A DNA stretch of 64,000 nucleotides from Alphaproteobacteria bacterium (GTDB lineage Bacteria > Pseudomonadota > Alphaproteobacteria > Acetobacterales > Acetobacteraceae): NCBI GenBank assembly GCA_026400815.1, contig JAPLOI010000070.1, positions 26,799 to 90,798 of the forward strand. The letters run 5' to 3'. Below are positions 35,585 to 43,803 of the stretch, in pieces (the stretch's first letter is position 1; the number at the start of each line of letters is the position of its first letter). A program made the translations under genes and the position numbers. The notes under the pieces were generated by a model. The model was not told where the DNA came from. It was given only the letters and a program-made list of their open reading frames with translations, and did no database searches.

Positions 35585-36342
35585 TGTTTGGCGATATCGC
35601 GGGCAAGGTCGCGCTGGTCACTGGCGCGTCCTCCGGGTTGGGTGAGCGGTTCGCGCGGGTGCTGGCGGGTGCCGGCGCGCGTGTGGCGCTGGCGGCGCGG
35701 CGGGTGGAGCGGCTGGAGGCTTTGGCGGCAGAGTTGCGCGCCGGCGGGGCAGAGGTGCTGGCGGTGGGAATGGACGTGGGCTCCGTCGCCTCCGTGCAGG
35801 CGGGTGCCGAGGCGGTGCTGGCCGGGCTCGGGCCGATCGACATCCTGGTGAACAACGCGGGCATTTCGATCCAGGCGAAGCTGGAGGCCGTGACGGAGGA
35901 TGACTACGACGCGGTGATGGATACCAACCTGAAGGGCGCGTTCTTCCTGTCGCAGGCCGCGGCGAAGCAGATGATGGCGGCGAAACGCGAGGGGCGGATC
36001 GTCAACATCGCTTCAATCGCCGGGATGCGCGCGATCGGGCAGCTTTCCACCTACGGCATGAGCAAGGCGGCGCTGATCCAGATGACGCATGCCATGGCGC
36101 GCGAATGGGGGCGGCACGGGATCAACACCAACGCCATCGCGCCTGGCTACATCGCCACCGAGATCAGCGCCGAGTTCCTGAAGACCGAGGCGGGCGCGAA
36201 GTGGGTTGGCTCCCTGCCGCGCAAGCGGATGGGCGAGGCGCGGGACCTGGATGGGCTTTTGCTGCTTTTGTCTTCGGGCGAGGCGGCGCGGTTCATCAAC
36301 GGGTCTGTCATGGTCGCGGATGACGGGTTCACGTCGCTCTAG
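35584..36342 (+). CDS. SDR-family oxidoreductase
   Basis: This is a 252-residue classical SDR with T-G-A-S-S-G-L-G near residue 14, N-N-A-G-I-S near 89 and S-I-A-G...Y-G-M-S-K catalytic residues. It ends V-M-V-A-D-D-G-F-T-S, a variant of the usual V-D-G-G terminus. It starts within the stop codon of the nitronate monooxygenase-like gene and is followed after 11 bases by the sugar-dehydrogenase-like gene, so the three probably form one operon. Substrate unknown. Confidence 0.9.
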   Translation: MFGDIAGKVALVTGASSGLGERFARVLAGAGARVALAARRVERLEALAAELRAGGAEVLAVGMDVGSVASVQAGAEAVLAGLGPIDILVNNAGISIQAKLEAVTEDDYDAVMDTNLKGAFFLSQAAAKQMMAAKREGRIVNIASIAGMRAIGQLSTYGMSKAALIQMTHAMAREWGRHGINTNAIAPGYIATEISAEFLKTEAGAKWVGSLPRKRMGEARDLDGLLLLLSSGEAARFINGSVMVADDGFTSL

Positions 36343-36353
36343 GAGGGACGGAC

Positions 36354-37286
36354 ATGACACTTCGACTGGGCCTCGTCGGGCTGGGGCAGATCGCCCGGAA
36401 CCGCCACGTGCCGAGCATTGCCGCGAGCGCGGATTTCACCCTGGCGGCGCTGGCCGATCCGCGTGGCGGGGATGCGGTGGCGGGTGTTGCGATCGCGCGG
36501 GATCATCGCGCCATGCTGGCGGATGCCAGCATCGATGCGGTGGTGATCTGCACCCCGCCCGCCGCGCGGTTTGCGATTGCGCGGGAGGCGTTGCTGGCCG
36601 GCAAGCACGTGGTGCTGGAGAAGCCGCCAGCGGCCACGATGGGGGAGGCGGCGGCGCTGGCGCAGCTGGCGGCGCGGGAGAAGCGGGTGCTGTTTGCCAC
36701 CTGGCACTCGCAATACAACAATGCGGTGGAGGAAGCCCGGCGCTTCCTGGCCGGGAAGAAACTGGCGTCCTTCCGTGTGGATTGGAACGAGGATTTCCGG
36801 AAATACCACCCGGACCAGAGCTGGATCTGGGAGAGCGTGGGGCTGGGCGTGTTCGACATGGGGGTCAACGCGCTTTCCGTGATCAGCCGGTTGTTCGCCA
36901 ACCCGCCTTTTGTGCGCGCGGCGGAATTGCGCATCGCGGAGAACCATGCGGCGCCGCTGTCGGCCGTGCTGCATTTTGCCTCGCTGGATGGCGATGGCGC
37001 GATGGAGATGCACATGGATTGGGGCCATACCGGGCCCGACCAGCGCGAGATCCGCATCGCCACGCAGTGCGGCCATTCGCTGGAGTTGCTGGAGAGCGGC
37101 GGGAAGCTGGTGATCGACGGGGTGGTGGCGGTGGAGGAAAAGCGGGCGGAGTATCCGATGCTCTATGCGCGCTTCGCCGAGCTGGTGGCGCGGGGGCGCA
37201 GCGATGTTGACCTGGTGCCGCTGCAGATGACGCTGGATGCGTTGGCGCTGGGCCGGCGGACGGTGCTGCCGCGGTTCGACGGGTAG
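36354..37286 (+). CDS. Gfo/Idh/MocA oxidoreductase, L-arabinose/D-galactose 1-dehydrogenase-like
   Basis: This is a 310-residue NAD(P)-dependent dehydrogenase. The Rossmann motif G-L-V-G-L-G-Q-I-A-R-N-R-H is at the N-terminus; E-K-P-P near residue 90 carries the conserved lysine, and A-T-W-H-S, W-I-W-E-S-V-G-L-G-V-F-D-M-G-V-N-A-L-S follow. These segments match the Azospirillum L-arabinose 1-dehydrogenase / galactose 1-dehydrogenase group, which make aldonolactones in the non-phosphorylative pentose pathway. No lactonase or dehydratase gene is adjacent, so the physiological sugar is uncertain. Its 3' end overlaps the antisense orphan gene by 124 bases. Confidence 0.87.
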   Translation: MTLRLGLVGLGQIARNRHVPSIAASADFTLAALADPRGGDAVAGVAIARDHRAMLADASIDAVVICTPPAARFAIAREALLAGKHVVLEKPPAATMGEAAALAQLAAREKRVLFATWHSQYNNAVEEARRFLAGKKLASFRVDWNEDFRKYHPDQSWIWESVGLGVFDMGVNALSVISRLFANPPFVRAAELRIAENHAAPLSAVLHFASLDGDGAMEMHMDWGHTGPDQREIRIATQCGHSLELLESGGKLVIDGVVAVEEKRAEYPMLYARFAELVARGRSDVDLVPLQMTLDALALGRRTVLPRFDG

Positions 37287-37729
37287 CGGTTTGGGCATGG
37301 GTTATCGCCGCGGGACGCGGGGTTTTCGCGACGGATTGAGGATGTGATTGGGGTGTTCGGGCGCCATGGCGGCGCGCGGGCGGCCTGTTGCGGAAGGATT
37401 TTGGGCGCGCGGTGGCCCGACAGGGTGATGCCGCGGTTGGGGTGGCCGCGCAGGAGCCAGCCGAGCTCCGCCCGCAGCTGGAGCAGGCGGCGCAGGGCGT
37501 AGGGGTTCTGGGCGGAGTCCAGGTCTTCGGCGAGATCGCTGTGGGTGGAGAAGAGCCAGTCCTGGCGCAGGGCGCGCAGGGTGCGGCCGGTGGTTCGGGC
37601 CATTCCGAAGGCGCCGAACAGGGCGAGAAGCAGGAGCTTCAGGGCCGCCGGAATCCGGGCGTGCAGAATCGCCCGCGCCCAGGGGCGCGGTGCATCGGCT
37701 TGGCTCGGTACGGCGGATTGATGTGGCAT
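37163..37729 (-). CDS. Small orphan protein, paralogue of 4221-4676
   Basis: This 188-residue frame has the same plan as the protein at 4221-4676: ARIPAALKLLLLAL hydrophobic segment, R-Q-D-W motif, N-P-Y-A-L-R-R-L-L-Q-L-R-A-E-L-G-W-L-L, I-T-L-S-G-H-R-A-P and a final I-R-R-E-N-P-A-S-R-G-D. Similarity ends there; the remaining 45 residues are antisense to the sugar-dehydrogenase gene and look non-functional, as if the ancestral stop had been lost. No function is recognised. Located tail-to-tail with a metabolic gene, as is its paralogue. Confidence 0.5.
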   Translation of the reverse strand: MPHQSAVPSQADAPRPWARAILHARIPAALKLLLLALFGAFGMARTTGRTLRALRQDWLFSTHSDLAEDLDSAQNPYALRRLLQLRAELGWLLRGHPNRGITLSGHRAPKILPQQAARAPPWRPNTPITSSIRRENPASRGDNPCPNRYPSNRGSTVRRPSANASSVICSGTRSTSLRPRATSSAKRA

Positions 37730-37833
37730 TGGGGATAACTATCCACGACGCAACACCGGTGGGCAAGGAAAATTTATTGGTGTCTCGGATTTTTTTCCGA
37801 GGGGTGGTTGGACCGCGGAAAAGCAAGAAGATT

Positions 37834-37910
37834 CAACACGGAGGACACGGAGATGAAGAGGAGAAGGCGGGGGATGCCTTGTTTCCGTGATTTCTGTGTT
37901 GGTTTTTTTG
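37834..37910. repeat. Imperfect inverted repeat with T-tract
   Basis: About 20-base arms rich in CACGGA are separated by roughly 28 bases and followed by GGTTTTTTTG. A similar CACGGAGACACAGAGG string occurs at 61779-61799. It could be a terminator-like structure or a relic of a dispersed intergenic repeat. Confidence 0.5.
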
Positions 37911-38014
37911 CTGATCTACCGGTTCGGCAGAGTTCTAATGACGAATTCCAAATCGGGCGAAGTCATATTCACCAGTAAAATTGATGAATGATGCTGCGGC
38001 GGCGCGAAAGCACT

Positions 38015-38041
38015 GGATTGCTTCGCTTCGCTCGCAATGAC
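38015..38041. repeat. Dispersed intergenic repeat, ATTGC...GCAAT type
   Basis: GGATTGCTTCGCTTCG followed by CTCGCAATGAC is a short imperfect palindrome of a type I have seen scattered in intergenic DNA of many proteobacteria. Only one copy is visible in this window. Confidence 0.45.
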
Positions 38042-38088
38042 GGGGACGTGATGGGGGGATGGTTGCGGAGGTTTATCCGCTTGCACCC

Positions 38089-38155
38089 GTTTCTCCGTAG
38101 AGAAACAGGAACAAGCGAATAAAAGTTTTTTGGTTCTTTTTTTCAAAAAAGAACC
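38089..38155. repeat. AT-rich hairpin half-element with small central hairpin
   Basis: A 7-bp stem GTTTCTC-CGTA-GAGAAAC (38089-38106) precedes AATAAAAGTTTTTT and the AT-rich hairpin GGTTCTTTTTT-TC-AAAAAAGAACC (38132-38155). It is the right half of the paired element, 10 bases from the stop of the glyoxalase gene. Confidence 0.88.
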
Positions 38156-38165
38156 GCTTGCTTCC

Positions 38166-38579
38166 TTACCAGGTGCCGATGTTCGGCGCGCTGGCCCAGG
38201 GTTCGGCCACCGGCAGGGCGTCGCCGTCTTGCAGCAGTTCCACGGAGATGCCGTCCGGGGTCTTCACGAAGGCCATCTTGCCCTCGCGCGGCGGGCGATT
38301 GATGGTCACGCCGTGCTTCTGCAGGGCGGCGCAGGTTTCGTAGATGTTGTCCACGGCATAGGCCAGGTGGCCGAAGTTGCGGCCGCCGGTATAGGCCTCG
38401 GGGTCCCAGTTGAAGGTGAGTTCCACCTGCGCGGTCTCGCCGGGCACGGCGAGGAAGACATTGGTGAAGCGGCCCTTCTCGCTGGAATAGCGGCGGACTT
38501 CCTTCAGGCCGATCACGTCGAAGAAGGCGACGGTGTCGTCGATGGAGGACACGCGGATCATCGTGTGCAGGTATTTCAT
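38166..38579 (-). CDS. gloA: Glyoxalase I-like (VOC family) lactoylglutathione lyase
   Basis: This is a 137-residue vicinal-oxygen-chelate protein. M-K-Y-L-H-T-M-I-R-V provides the first metal-type histidine; E-L-T-F-N-W, G-H-L-A-Y-A-V-D-N-I-Y and D-P/T-D-G-I-S-V-E-L-L-Q give the remaining ligand positions of glyoxalase I, which converts the methylglyoxal-glutathione hemithioacetal to S-lactoylglutathione. Length and motifs fit GloA closely. The start was set at the family N-terminus; the frame is open upstream. Divergent from the SDR gene at 38704. Confidence 0.9.
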   Translation of the reverse strand: MKYLHTMIRVSSIDDTVAFFDVIGLKEVRRYSSEKGRFTNVFLAVPGETAQVELTFNWDPEAYTGGRNFGHLAYAVDNIYETCAALQKHGVTINRPPREGKMAFVKTPDGISVELLQDGDALPVAEPWASAPNIGTW

Positions 38580-38703
38580 GGCAGGGCTCCCGGAAATCGT
38601 GGTGGGCGCGTTGTGGCAGAAATCGGCGCGCGGCGGGAGGGGCGGTTGCCGCTGGCGGGCACGGGACGCACACTCCGGGCGGTTCCAGCTGATGGGGTTT
38701 GGC

Positions 38704-39507
38704 ATGTCCTCTCGTTTCCTCGAAGGCCGCGTGGCGGTGGTGACCGGTGCGGCGCATGGCATCGGGGCGGCCTGCGCGCGGGTCTATGCCGAGGCGGGTG
38801 CCGTGGTGGTGGTGTCGGACGTGGACGCGGCGGGCGGGGCGGCGACGGCGGCGGCCATTCCCGGGGCGCGTTTTCTGCGCTGCGATGTTTCGAAGGCCGC
38901 CGATTGCGCGGCGCTGATCGGCCAGGCGGTGGCGGCGCATGGGCGCATCGACATCCTGCACGCCAATGCGGGGATCGAGCTGTGCCGCTCGATCTGGGAC
39001 ACGACGGACGAGGAGTGGGACCGCATCCTGGCGATCAACCTCTCTGGCAGTTTCTGGTGCGCGCGCGATGCGATGAAGGCGATGCGGGCGGCGGGCACCA
39101 GGGGCGTGGTGACACTGACGGCCTCGCCACATGCTTTCGTCACCTCGCGCGAGATCGCGGCCTATGCGGCGACGAAGGCGGGCCAGGTGGGGCTGATGCG
39201 GGCGATGGCGCTGGAGGGCGCGCCATACGGTATCCGGGTGAACGCGGTGCTGCCGGGGGCGACGGATACGCCGATGCTGCAGCGGGAGGCGGAGTCTTCC
39301 GGCGATCCGGCCGCGCTGCTGGCGATTTTCGCGGCGGCGCAGCCGATGGGGCGGCTGGTGCGGCCGGAGGAGGTGGCGCGGGTGGCGGCCTTCCTGGCCA
39401 GCGATGCCGCCAGCGGGGTGACGGGCACCAGCGTGGCCGCCGATGGCGGGCTGATGGCGGCGATCAATGCCGGGGCCGGCATCTCCTACACGGGCGAGAC
39501 GCGATGA
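38704..39507 (+). CDS. SDR-family oxidoreductase
   Basis: This is a 267-residue classical SDR: T-G-A-A-H-G-I-G near residue 14, an H-A-N-A-G-I variant of the N-N-A-G motif, and Y-A-A-T-K as catalytic pair, with S/T in V-T-L-T-A-S. The replacement of N-N-A-G by A-N-A-G occurs in some SDRs. The start at 38704 was chosen; an in-frame ATG four codons upstream is possible. It overlaps the gamma-glutamyltransferase start by ATGA, so the two are coupled. Substrate unknown. Confidence 0.88.
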   Translation: MSSRFLEGRVAVVTGAAHGIGAACARVYAEAGAVVVVSDVDAAGGAATAAAIPGARFLRCDVSKAADCAALIGQAVAAHGRIDILHANAGIELCRSIWDTTDEEWDRILAINLSGSFWCARDAMKAMRAAGTRGVVTLTASPHAFVTSREIAAYAATKAGQVGLMRAMALEGAPYGIRVNAVLPGATDTPMLQREAESSGDPAALLAIFAAAQPMGRLVRPEEVARVAAFLASDAASGVTGTSVAADGGLMAAINAGAGISYTGETR

Positions 39508-41045
39508 TACCGCCTATCACGGAAGGCTGGCGGCTGACCAAGCCGGCGGCCTCTGGCAGGCGCGGCGTGGTGGTTTCTCAGTGCCGCGCGGGGGCGGAGG
39601 CGGGCATCGCCATCCTGGAAGCCGGCGGCAACGCGGTGGATGCCGCGGTGGGCACCGCGATGGCGCTGGCGAGCCAGGAGCCGTGGAATTCCGGCCTGGG
39701 CGGCTATGGCGGATTCGCGGTGGTGCATCGGGCCGGCGAGGCGCGGGCGGAGGTGTTGGATTTCGGGCCGGTTTCGCCGCGCGGGCTGACGACCGAGGCG
39801 TTCAAGCTGACCGGCCGCATGACCGAGACCGGATTCCGCTGGCCGGAGGTGGCAGGGGACGCGAATATCCATGGGCCGCTGGCCGTGGCGGTGCCGGCGG
39901 CGGTGGCGGGGTGCGAGGCGCTGCACACGCGCTGGGGGCGGCTGCCGATGGCCGAGGTGATGGCGCCAGCGGTGGCGCTGGCGAAGCAGGGGCTGCGGCT
40001 GGATTGGTTCGCGGCGCTGAAGATCGCCGCGGCGGCCCGGGATCTCAGGCGCTACGGCGAGAGTGCGCGCATCTACCTGCGCGACGGGCTGCCGCCGGTG
40101 CCGCCGGCGGAGGGCAACCCGGGCACCATTCCCCTGGGCAACCTCGCCGCCACGATGGAGCAGCTGGCGCGCGCCGGGTGGCGGGATTTCTACGAGGGCG
40201 AGATCGCATCGGCCTTCCTGCGCGACCAGAAGGCGGTGGGCGGGGTGATCGATGCGGAGGATCTGCGCGGCTGCGCGGCCCGCGTGGTGCCGGCGTTGCA
40301 GGTGCCGTGGCGCGGCGGGCGCACCTTGCAGCTTGCCGATGGCATGACGGCCACGCCCGCCATGTTGCCGGTGCTGGAAGCCTTGCGGGAGGCGGAATAC
40401 GGCCCGGCGCCGGATGCGGCCTGGTTCCGGCTTCTCGCCGGGGCGGCGAAGGCGGCCTATGCCGCGCGGCTGGACGCCAGCGACACCTGCACCACGCACC
40501 TGACGGTGTGCGACGCCGAGGGCACCATGGTGGCGATGACCACCACGCTGATGGCCAGCTTCGGCAGCCGCGTGGCGCTGCCGGAAACCGGGATGATGCT
40601 GAACAACGGCATCATGCTGTTCGATCCGCGGCCGGGCCGCGCCGCCTCCCTGGCGCCGGGCAAGCGGGCGCTGACCAACATGGCGCCTTTTGTGCTGCGC
40701 GAGGGCGATGCCCCGGTGATGGCCGGCGGCGCCAGCGGCGGGCGGCATATCATGGCCGCGGTGTTCCAGCTGATGAGCTTCGTGGCCGATTTCGCCATGG
40801 ACCCCGAGGCCGCCGCCCATGCGCCGCGCATCAGCGTGGCGGGGCCGGACAAGGTGGCCGCCGATCCCGGGCTGGGGGAGGAGATCCTCGCCGCGCTGGC
40901 GCAGGACGGGCCAGTGGAAATGGTGCGGCGATACGTGATGCCGGCGAACTTCGCCAACCCAAACCTGGTGATGCGCGCGCCGGATGGCACCGCCACAGGG
41001 GTCGCCGACGACCGCTCGCCCTGGAGTGCCGCGTTGGCGCGATAG
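39504..41045 (+). CDS. Gamma-glutamyltransferase family protein
   Basis: This is a 513-residue Ntn-hydrolase. The proenzyme cleavage/catalytic threonine is in T-C-T-T-H-L-T-V (near residue 332), with the small-subunit motifs S-F-G-S-R, M-L-N-N-G-I-M-L-F-D-P-R-P-G and G-A-S-G-G-R-H-I. There is no signal peptide and the linker before the catalytic threonine is much shorter than in E. coli Ggt, matching a compact subgroup common in soil alphaproteobacteria. Such proteins may act on gamma-glutamyl or related amides rather than glutathione. Coupled to the upstream SDR; convergent with the next SDR. Confidence 0.88.
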   Translation: MIPPITEGWRLTKPAASGRRGVVVSQCRAGAEAGIAILEAGGNAVDAAVGTAMALASQEPWNSGLGGYGGFAVVHRAGEARAEVLDFGPVSPRGLTTEAFKLTGRMTETGFRWPEVAGDANIHGPLAVAVPAAVAGCEALHTRWGRLPMAEVMAPAVALAKQGLRLDWFAALKIAAAARDLRRYGESARIYLRDGLPPVPPAEGNPGTIPLGNLAATMEQLARAGWRDFYEGEIASAFLRDQKAVGGVIDAEDLRGCAARVVPALQVPWRGGRTLQLADGMTATPAMLPVLEALREAEYGPAPDAAWFRLLAGAAKAAYAARLDASDTCTTHLTVCDAEGTMVAMTTTLMASFGSRVALPETGMMLNNGIMLFDPRPGRAASLAPGKRALTNMAPFVLREGDAPVMAGGASGGRHIMAAVFQLMSFVADFAMDPEAAAHAPRISVAGPDKVAADPGLGEEILAALAQDGPVEMVRRYVMPANFANPNLVMRAPDGTATGVADDRSPWSAALAR

Positions 41046-41047
41046 GG

Positions 41048-41812
41048 TTACCACCAGCCCCCATCCACCACCCAGTTCTGGGCGGTGCACATGCGGCTGT
41101 CGTCGCTGGCCAGCCACAGCACCATGCGGGCGATGTCGGCGGGTTCCAGCATTTCCTTCAGGCACTGCGCATCCAGCGTGCGCTGGCGGCTTTCGTTGGT
41201 GAGCCACAGGGTTTTCTGCCGCTCGGTCATGATCCAGCCGGGGATGATGCAGTTCACCCGGATGCCATCGGGCCCCAGGTCGCGCGCGAAGCTGCGGGTG
41301 AGGCCTTCCACCGCGGCCTTGGCGGAGGTGTAGGCCGGCATGCCGCCCGATTTCAGGTGCCAGGAGATGGAGCCGAAATTGATGATGGAGCCGCGCTTCT
41401 GCGCCTGCATCAGCGGGGCGACGGACTGGATGGCGAAGAACTGGTGGCGCAGGTTCACCTGCATCCGGTTCTCCCAGTATTCCGGGGTGACGGTTTTCCA
41501 ATCGTGCCGGTCGTCGTGGGCGGCGTTGTTCACCAGCACGTCGATGCCGCCCAGCTTCGCGGCGATGCCGGCGATGGCGGCCTGGTAGGCTTCGATGTCG
41601 CGCAGGTCGCAATGGACGAAATGCGGCTTGGTGTGGCCCTCCGCGGCCAGCGTCTCTGCCAGCGCGAGGGCGGGTTCCTGCTGGATGTCCACGAAGGCGA
41701 CGCGCGCGCCCTGGGCGGCGAAGTGGGAAACGATGCTGGCGCCGATGCCGGTGGCGCCGCCGCTGATGAGAACGGCGCGGTCGCGCAGGCTGGTGTAGGT
41801 GGTGTCGGTCAT
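41048..41812 (-). CDS. SDR-family oxidoreductase
   Basis: This is a 254-residue classical SDR with S-G-G-A-T-G-I-G near residue 18, N-N-A-A-H-D (an N-N-A-A variant), S-I-S-W...Y-T-S-A-K catalytic residues and the terminal V-V-D-G-G-W-W. The R-H-D-W-K-T-V-T segment and Q-R-T-L-D-A-Q-C-L-K resemble SDRs annotated as sugar 1-dehydrogenases, but the substrate is not established. It converges on the gamma-glutamyltransferase gene with only two bases between the stops. Confidence 0.88.
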   Translation of the reverse strand: MTDTTYTSLRDRAVLISGGATGIGASIVSHFAAQGARVAFVDIQQEPALALAETLAAEGHTKPHFVHCDLRDIEAYQAAIAGIAAKLGGIDVLVNNAAHDDRHDWKTVTPEYWENRMQVNLRHQFFAIQSVAPLMQAQKRGSIINFGSISWHLKSGGMPAYTSAKAAVEGLTRSFARDLGPDGIRVNCIIPGWIMTERQKTLWLTNESRQRTLDAQCLKEMLEPADIARMVLWLASDDSRMCTAQNWVVDGGWW

Positions 41813-41841
41813 GGGGCGGTCCTCCGGCTTTGCGCCGGAGC

Positions 41842-42549
41842 CTAGCCGCGGGTGGCTTGCTCGGCCAGCCAGTCGCGCACGCCCTGGGGGGTGCCAAAGG
41901 CCTCGTCCACCTTCAGGCCGATGCCGCCCATGGCGCGGGCGGCGGTGATGGCGTCCTCATCCGTGACGTCGTCGCCGATGAAGAGTGGGGTGCGGCCGGC
42001 GAAGGGGGGGCGGGCCATGAGGGCGCGCACGGCATGGCCCTTGTGGATGCCGCGCGGGCGGACTTCCCACACCATGTTGCCGGCGAGCAGGGCGTGGCTG
42101 GGCAGTTGGGCCAGAAGCGTTTCGGCCAGGGCGCGCAGGGCGGGGCCGGCTGCGGGGGCGCGGCGGAAATGCAGCGCCACGCCATGCGCCTTGCGCTCCA
42201 GCAGGGTGCCGGGATGGGCGGTGAGCGCCGCCTCCGCTGCCGCGAGCCAGGCATCGGGCACTGGCGGGTGGTCGTCGCGCTCCAGCGGGCCGTTCGGGGT
42301 ATGGCGGATGGCGCCACCGTGCTCGCCGGCCACCGCGGGCAGGCCGGGCAGAAGGGCGTCGATCTGGGCCACGGGCCGGCCGGTGACGATCGCGAGTGCA
42401 CCGCCAAGGCGGCGTTCCAGACGGGCCAGTGCCTTGGGCAGGCCGGGCGGCACCACCACGGCATCCGGCGTGGGTGCGAAATCCAGCAGCGTGCCGTCGA
42501 GGTCGAGCAGCAACGCCATGACGTTCGTGATCTCGGGCGGTGCGTTCAT
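41842..42549 (-). CDS. otsB: Trehalose-6-phosphate phosphatase
   Basis: This is a 235-residue HAD-superfamily phosphatase. The nucleophile motif is L-L-L-D-L-D-G-T-L-L-D-F near residue 14; T-G-R-P-V follows and the C-terminal motif is I-G-D-D-V-T-D-E-D-A. The K-G-H-A-V-R-A-L segment matches OtsB, which converts trehalose-6-phosphate to trehalose. No otsA is adjacent in the window. Start at 42549; an in-frame ATG 14 codons upstream lies inside the neighbouring gene. It begins right at the end of the DUF2155 gene, on the same strand. Confidence 0.9.
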   Translation of the reverse strand: MNAPPEITNVMALLLDLDGTLLDFAPTPDAVVVPPGLPKALARLERRLGGALAIVTGRPVAQIDALLPGLPAVAGEHGGAIRHTPNGPLERDDHPPVPDAWLAAAEAALTAHPGTLLERKAHGVALHFRRAPAAGPALRALAETLLAQLPSHALLAGNMVWEVRPRGIHKGHAVRALMARPPFAGRTPLFIGDDVTDEDAITAARAMGGIGLKVDEAFGTPQGVRDWLAEQATRG

Positions 42550-42550
42550 C

Positions 42551-43072
42551 CTAGGGGCGGCAGGCGTACAGGCGGATGTCGTGGGTGGCATGTTCCACCA
42601 GCGCCAGCTGCGGCTGGGAGGCGATCATCCAGCCGCGGAACAGCGCGGGGTTGGCGCCGTCGGCGATTTCCAGAAAGGCCGCGGCATCGGGCGCGCGATC
42701 CGGCGGGCGGACGACGCAGCTGCGCAGCGTGACTGTGAGCGGGCCGAAGCGCACGGTCTCCCCGGGTTTCAGCGTGAGGGTGGTGGTGCGGGCCATCACC
42801 TTGTCGATCGCGCGCAGCTCGGCCGTGCCCTGCGCCACCCATTCCGCCTGCACCGGGGCGACGGGGGCGATGCTGGGGGTGGCGGGGCCGGCGGGGGCGG
42901 GGGTGGTGCCGGGCGCGGGCGGCACGGCGGGCAGCGCCTGCCCGGGCAGAAGCTGCGCCCCGGCGGGTGGGGCGGCGGGTGCGGGCCCGCCTGGGCGGCT
43001 TTGGCCCAGCTGGCTTTGCGCGCCGGCCGGCATGGCCAGCGCCAGCATCAAGGCCACGGAAAGACGGATCAT
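42551..43072 (-). CDS. Secreted DUF2155 protein
   Basis: This is a 173-residue protein with signal peptide (L-S-V-A-L-M-L-A-L-A-M-P-A-G-A, then Q) and a Pro/Ala-rich spacer to about residue 75. The DUF2155 domain follows: A-E-L-R-A-I-D-K-V, a central L-T-V-T-L-R-S-C-V-V-R-P-P, and F-R-G-W-M-I-A-S-Q-P near the end. The domain is restricted largely to alphaproteobacteria, of unknown function, and is regularly near the NDUFA12 homologue and MlaD, as here. Its start overlaps the stop of the 70-residue protein by ATGA. Confidence 0.9.
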   Translation of the reverse strand: MIRLSVALMLALAMPAGAQSQLGQSRPGGPAPAAPPAGAQLLPGQALPAVPPAPGTTPAPAGPATPSIAPVAPVQAEWVAQGTAELRAIDKVMARTTTLTLKPGETVRFGPLTVTLRSCVVRPPDRAPDAAAFLEIADGANPALFRGWMIASQPQLALVEHATHDIRLYACRP

Positions 43073-43281
43073 CCGCGCTTCGGGCTGCGCAGGCCCTGGA
43101 TCAGGTCGGACAGGATGGCCCGCATCGCGGCCTCGTCCACGCCCATCAGGATTGCGTCCTCGAACGCATCCTGCGCCACCTGGGCCAGTTCCGCGTGGTT
43201 CTCGGCCAGGGTCTTGAGCTTCTCGCGGCAGGAGACCGGCGCGCCATCCGGCTGCGGCCAGATCTTCGGCGCCGCGATCAC
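43069..43281 (-). CDS. Conserved small protein of the mlaD-DUF2155 cluster, unknown function
   Basis: This is a 70-residue soluble-looking protein, rich in Ala and acidic residues and probably helical (L-A-E-N-H-A-E-L-A-Q-V-A-Q-D-A-F-E-D). The start is GTG overlapping the MlaD stop (GTGA) and the stop overlaps the DUF2155 start (ATGA), so it is firmly embedded in an operon and very likely translated. I do not recognise a family. Context suggests a link to envelope or membrane-associated functions of its neighbours, but that is inference only. Confidence 0.7.
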   Translation of the reverse strand: MIAAPKIWPQPDGAPVSCREKLKTLAENHAELAQVAQDAFEDAILMGVDEAAMRAILSDLIQGLRSPKRG

Positions 43282-43778
43282 GGCTTGGCCCCGGGCTTCT
43301 TCTCGTCCAACGACTTCTGCACATTGGCCGACAGGTCGTTCACCCCGAAGATGAACTTGCCCAGCAGCTGCTCCAGGCTGGCGGCCGACTGGGTGATGGT
43401 GAATTCCCCCCCCTCGCCCAGCAGCTTGTCCTCGCCACCAGGCACGATGGCGATCGCCTTGCTGCCCAGCAGCCCGTCGCTGCCAATCTCGGCGCTGGAA
43501 TCGCGCGGCAGCTTCAGGTTGGGCTGCACGGACATGGTGACGATCGCCTGGAAGGTTTGCGGATCCACGCGCGTGGCGGTCACGCTGCCGACCTTCACGC
43601 CGGCCAGGCGCACATCGGCGCCCACGTTCAGCCCATCGATGCGCTCGAACTTGGCGCGCAGGGTCATGCCGGCCATCGCGGTGCGGCCGGTATTGGCCAT
43701 CGCGTAGCCGAGGAAAACGCCAGCCACCAGCAATACGGCGGCGCCGGCAATCAGCTCGGTGGGGTTGCGCCGTGCCAT
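43278..43778 (-). CDS. mlaD: MlaD-family lipid-transport protein
   Basis: This is a 166-residue inner-membrane-anchored periplasmic protein. One N-terminal membrane span (I-A-G-A-A-V-L-L-V-A-G-V-F-L-G) is followed by an MCE/MlaD domain with F-x-x-I-D-G-L-N-V-G-A-D-V-R-L-A-G-V-K-V-G and L-G-S-K-A-I-A-I-V-P-G-G. MlaD hexamers bind phospholipid in the Mla retrograde transport system. The ATPase, permease and MlaC genes are not next to it; in alphaproteobacteria they are commonly encoded elsewhere. Coupled to the next gene; 25 bases after the NDUFA12 homologue. Confidence 0.9.
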   Translation of the reverse strand: MARRNPTELIAGAAVLLVAGVFLGYAMANTGRTAMAGMTLRAKFERIDGLNVGADVRLAGVKVGSVTATRVDPQTFQAIVTMSVQPNLKLPRDSSAEIGSDGLLGSKAIAIVPGGEDKLLGEGGEFTITQSAASLEQLLGKFIFGVNDLSANVQKSLDEKKPGAKP

Positions 43779-43803
43779 GTGCGGGGCTCCGCGGAAGGGA
43801 CCG

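Larger units (their letters stand above)
37730..38088. other. Non-coding gap made of dispersed repeat sequences
   Basis: No gene is seen. The gap holds an imperfect inverted repeat (37834-37853 with 37882-37902; CAACACGGAGGACACGGA against TTCCGTGATTTCTGTGTTG) followed by a run of seven T, and a 27-base GGATTGCTTCGC...GCAATGAC segment (38015-38041). AT content is higher than in the flanking genes. Confidence 0.6.
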
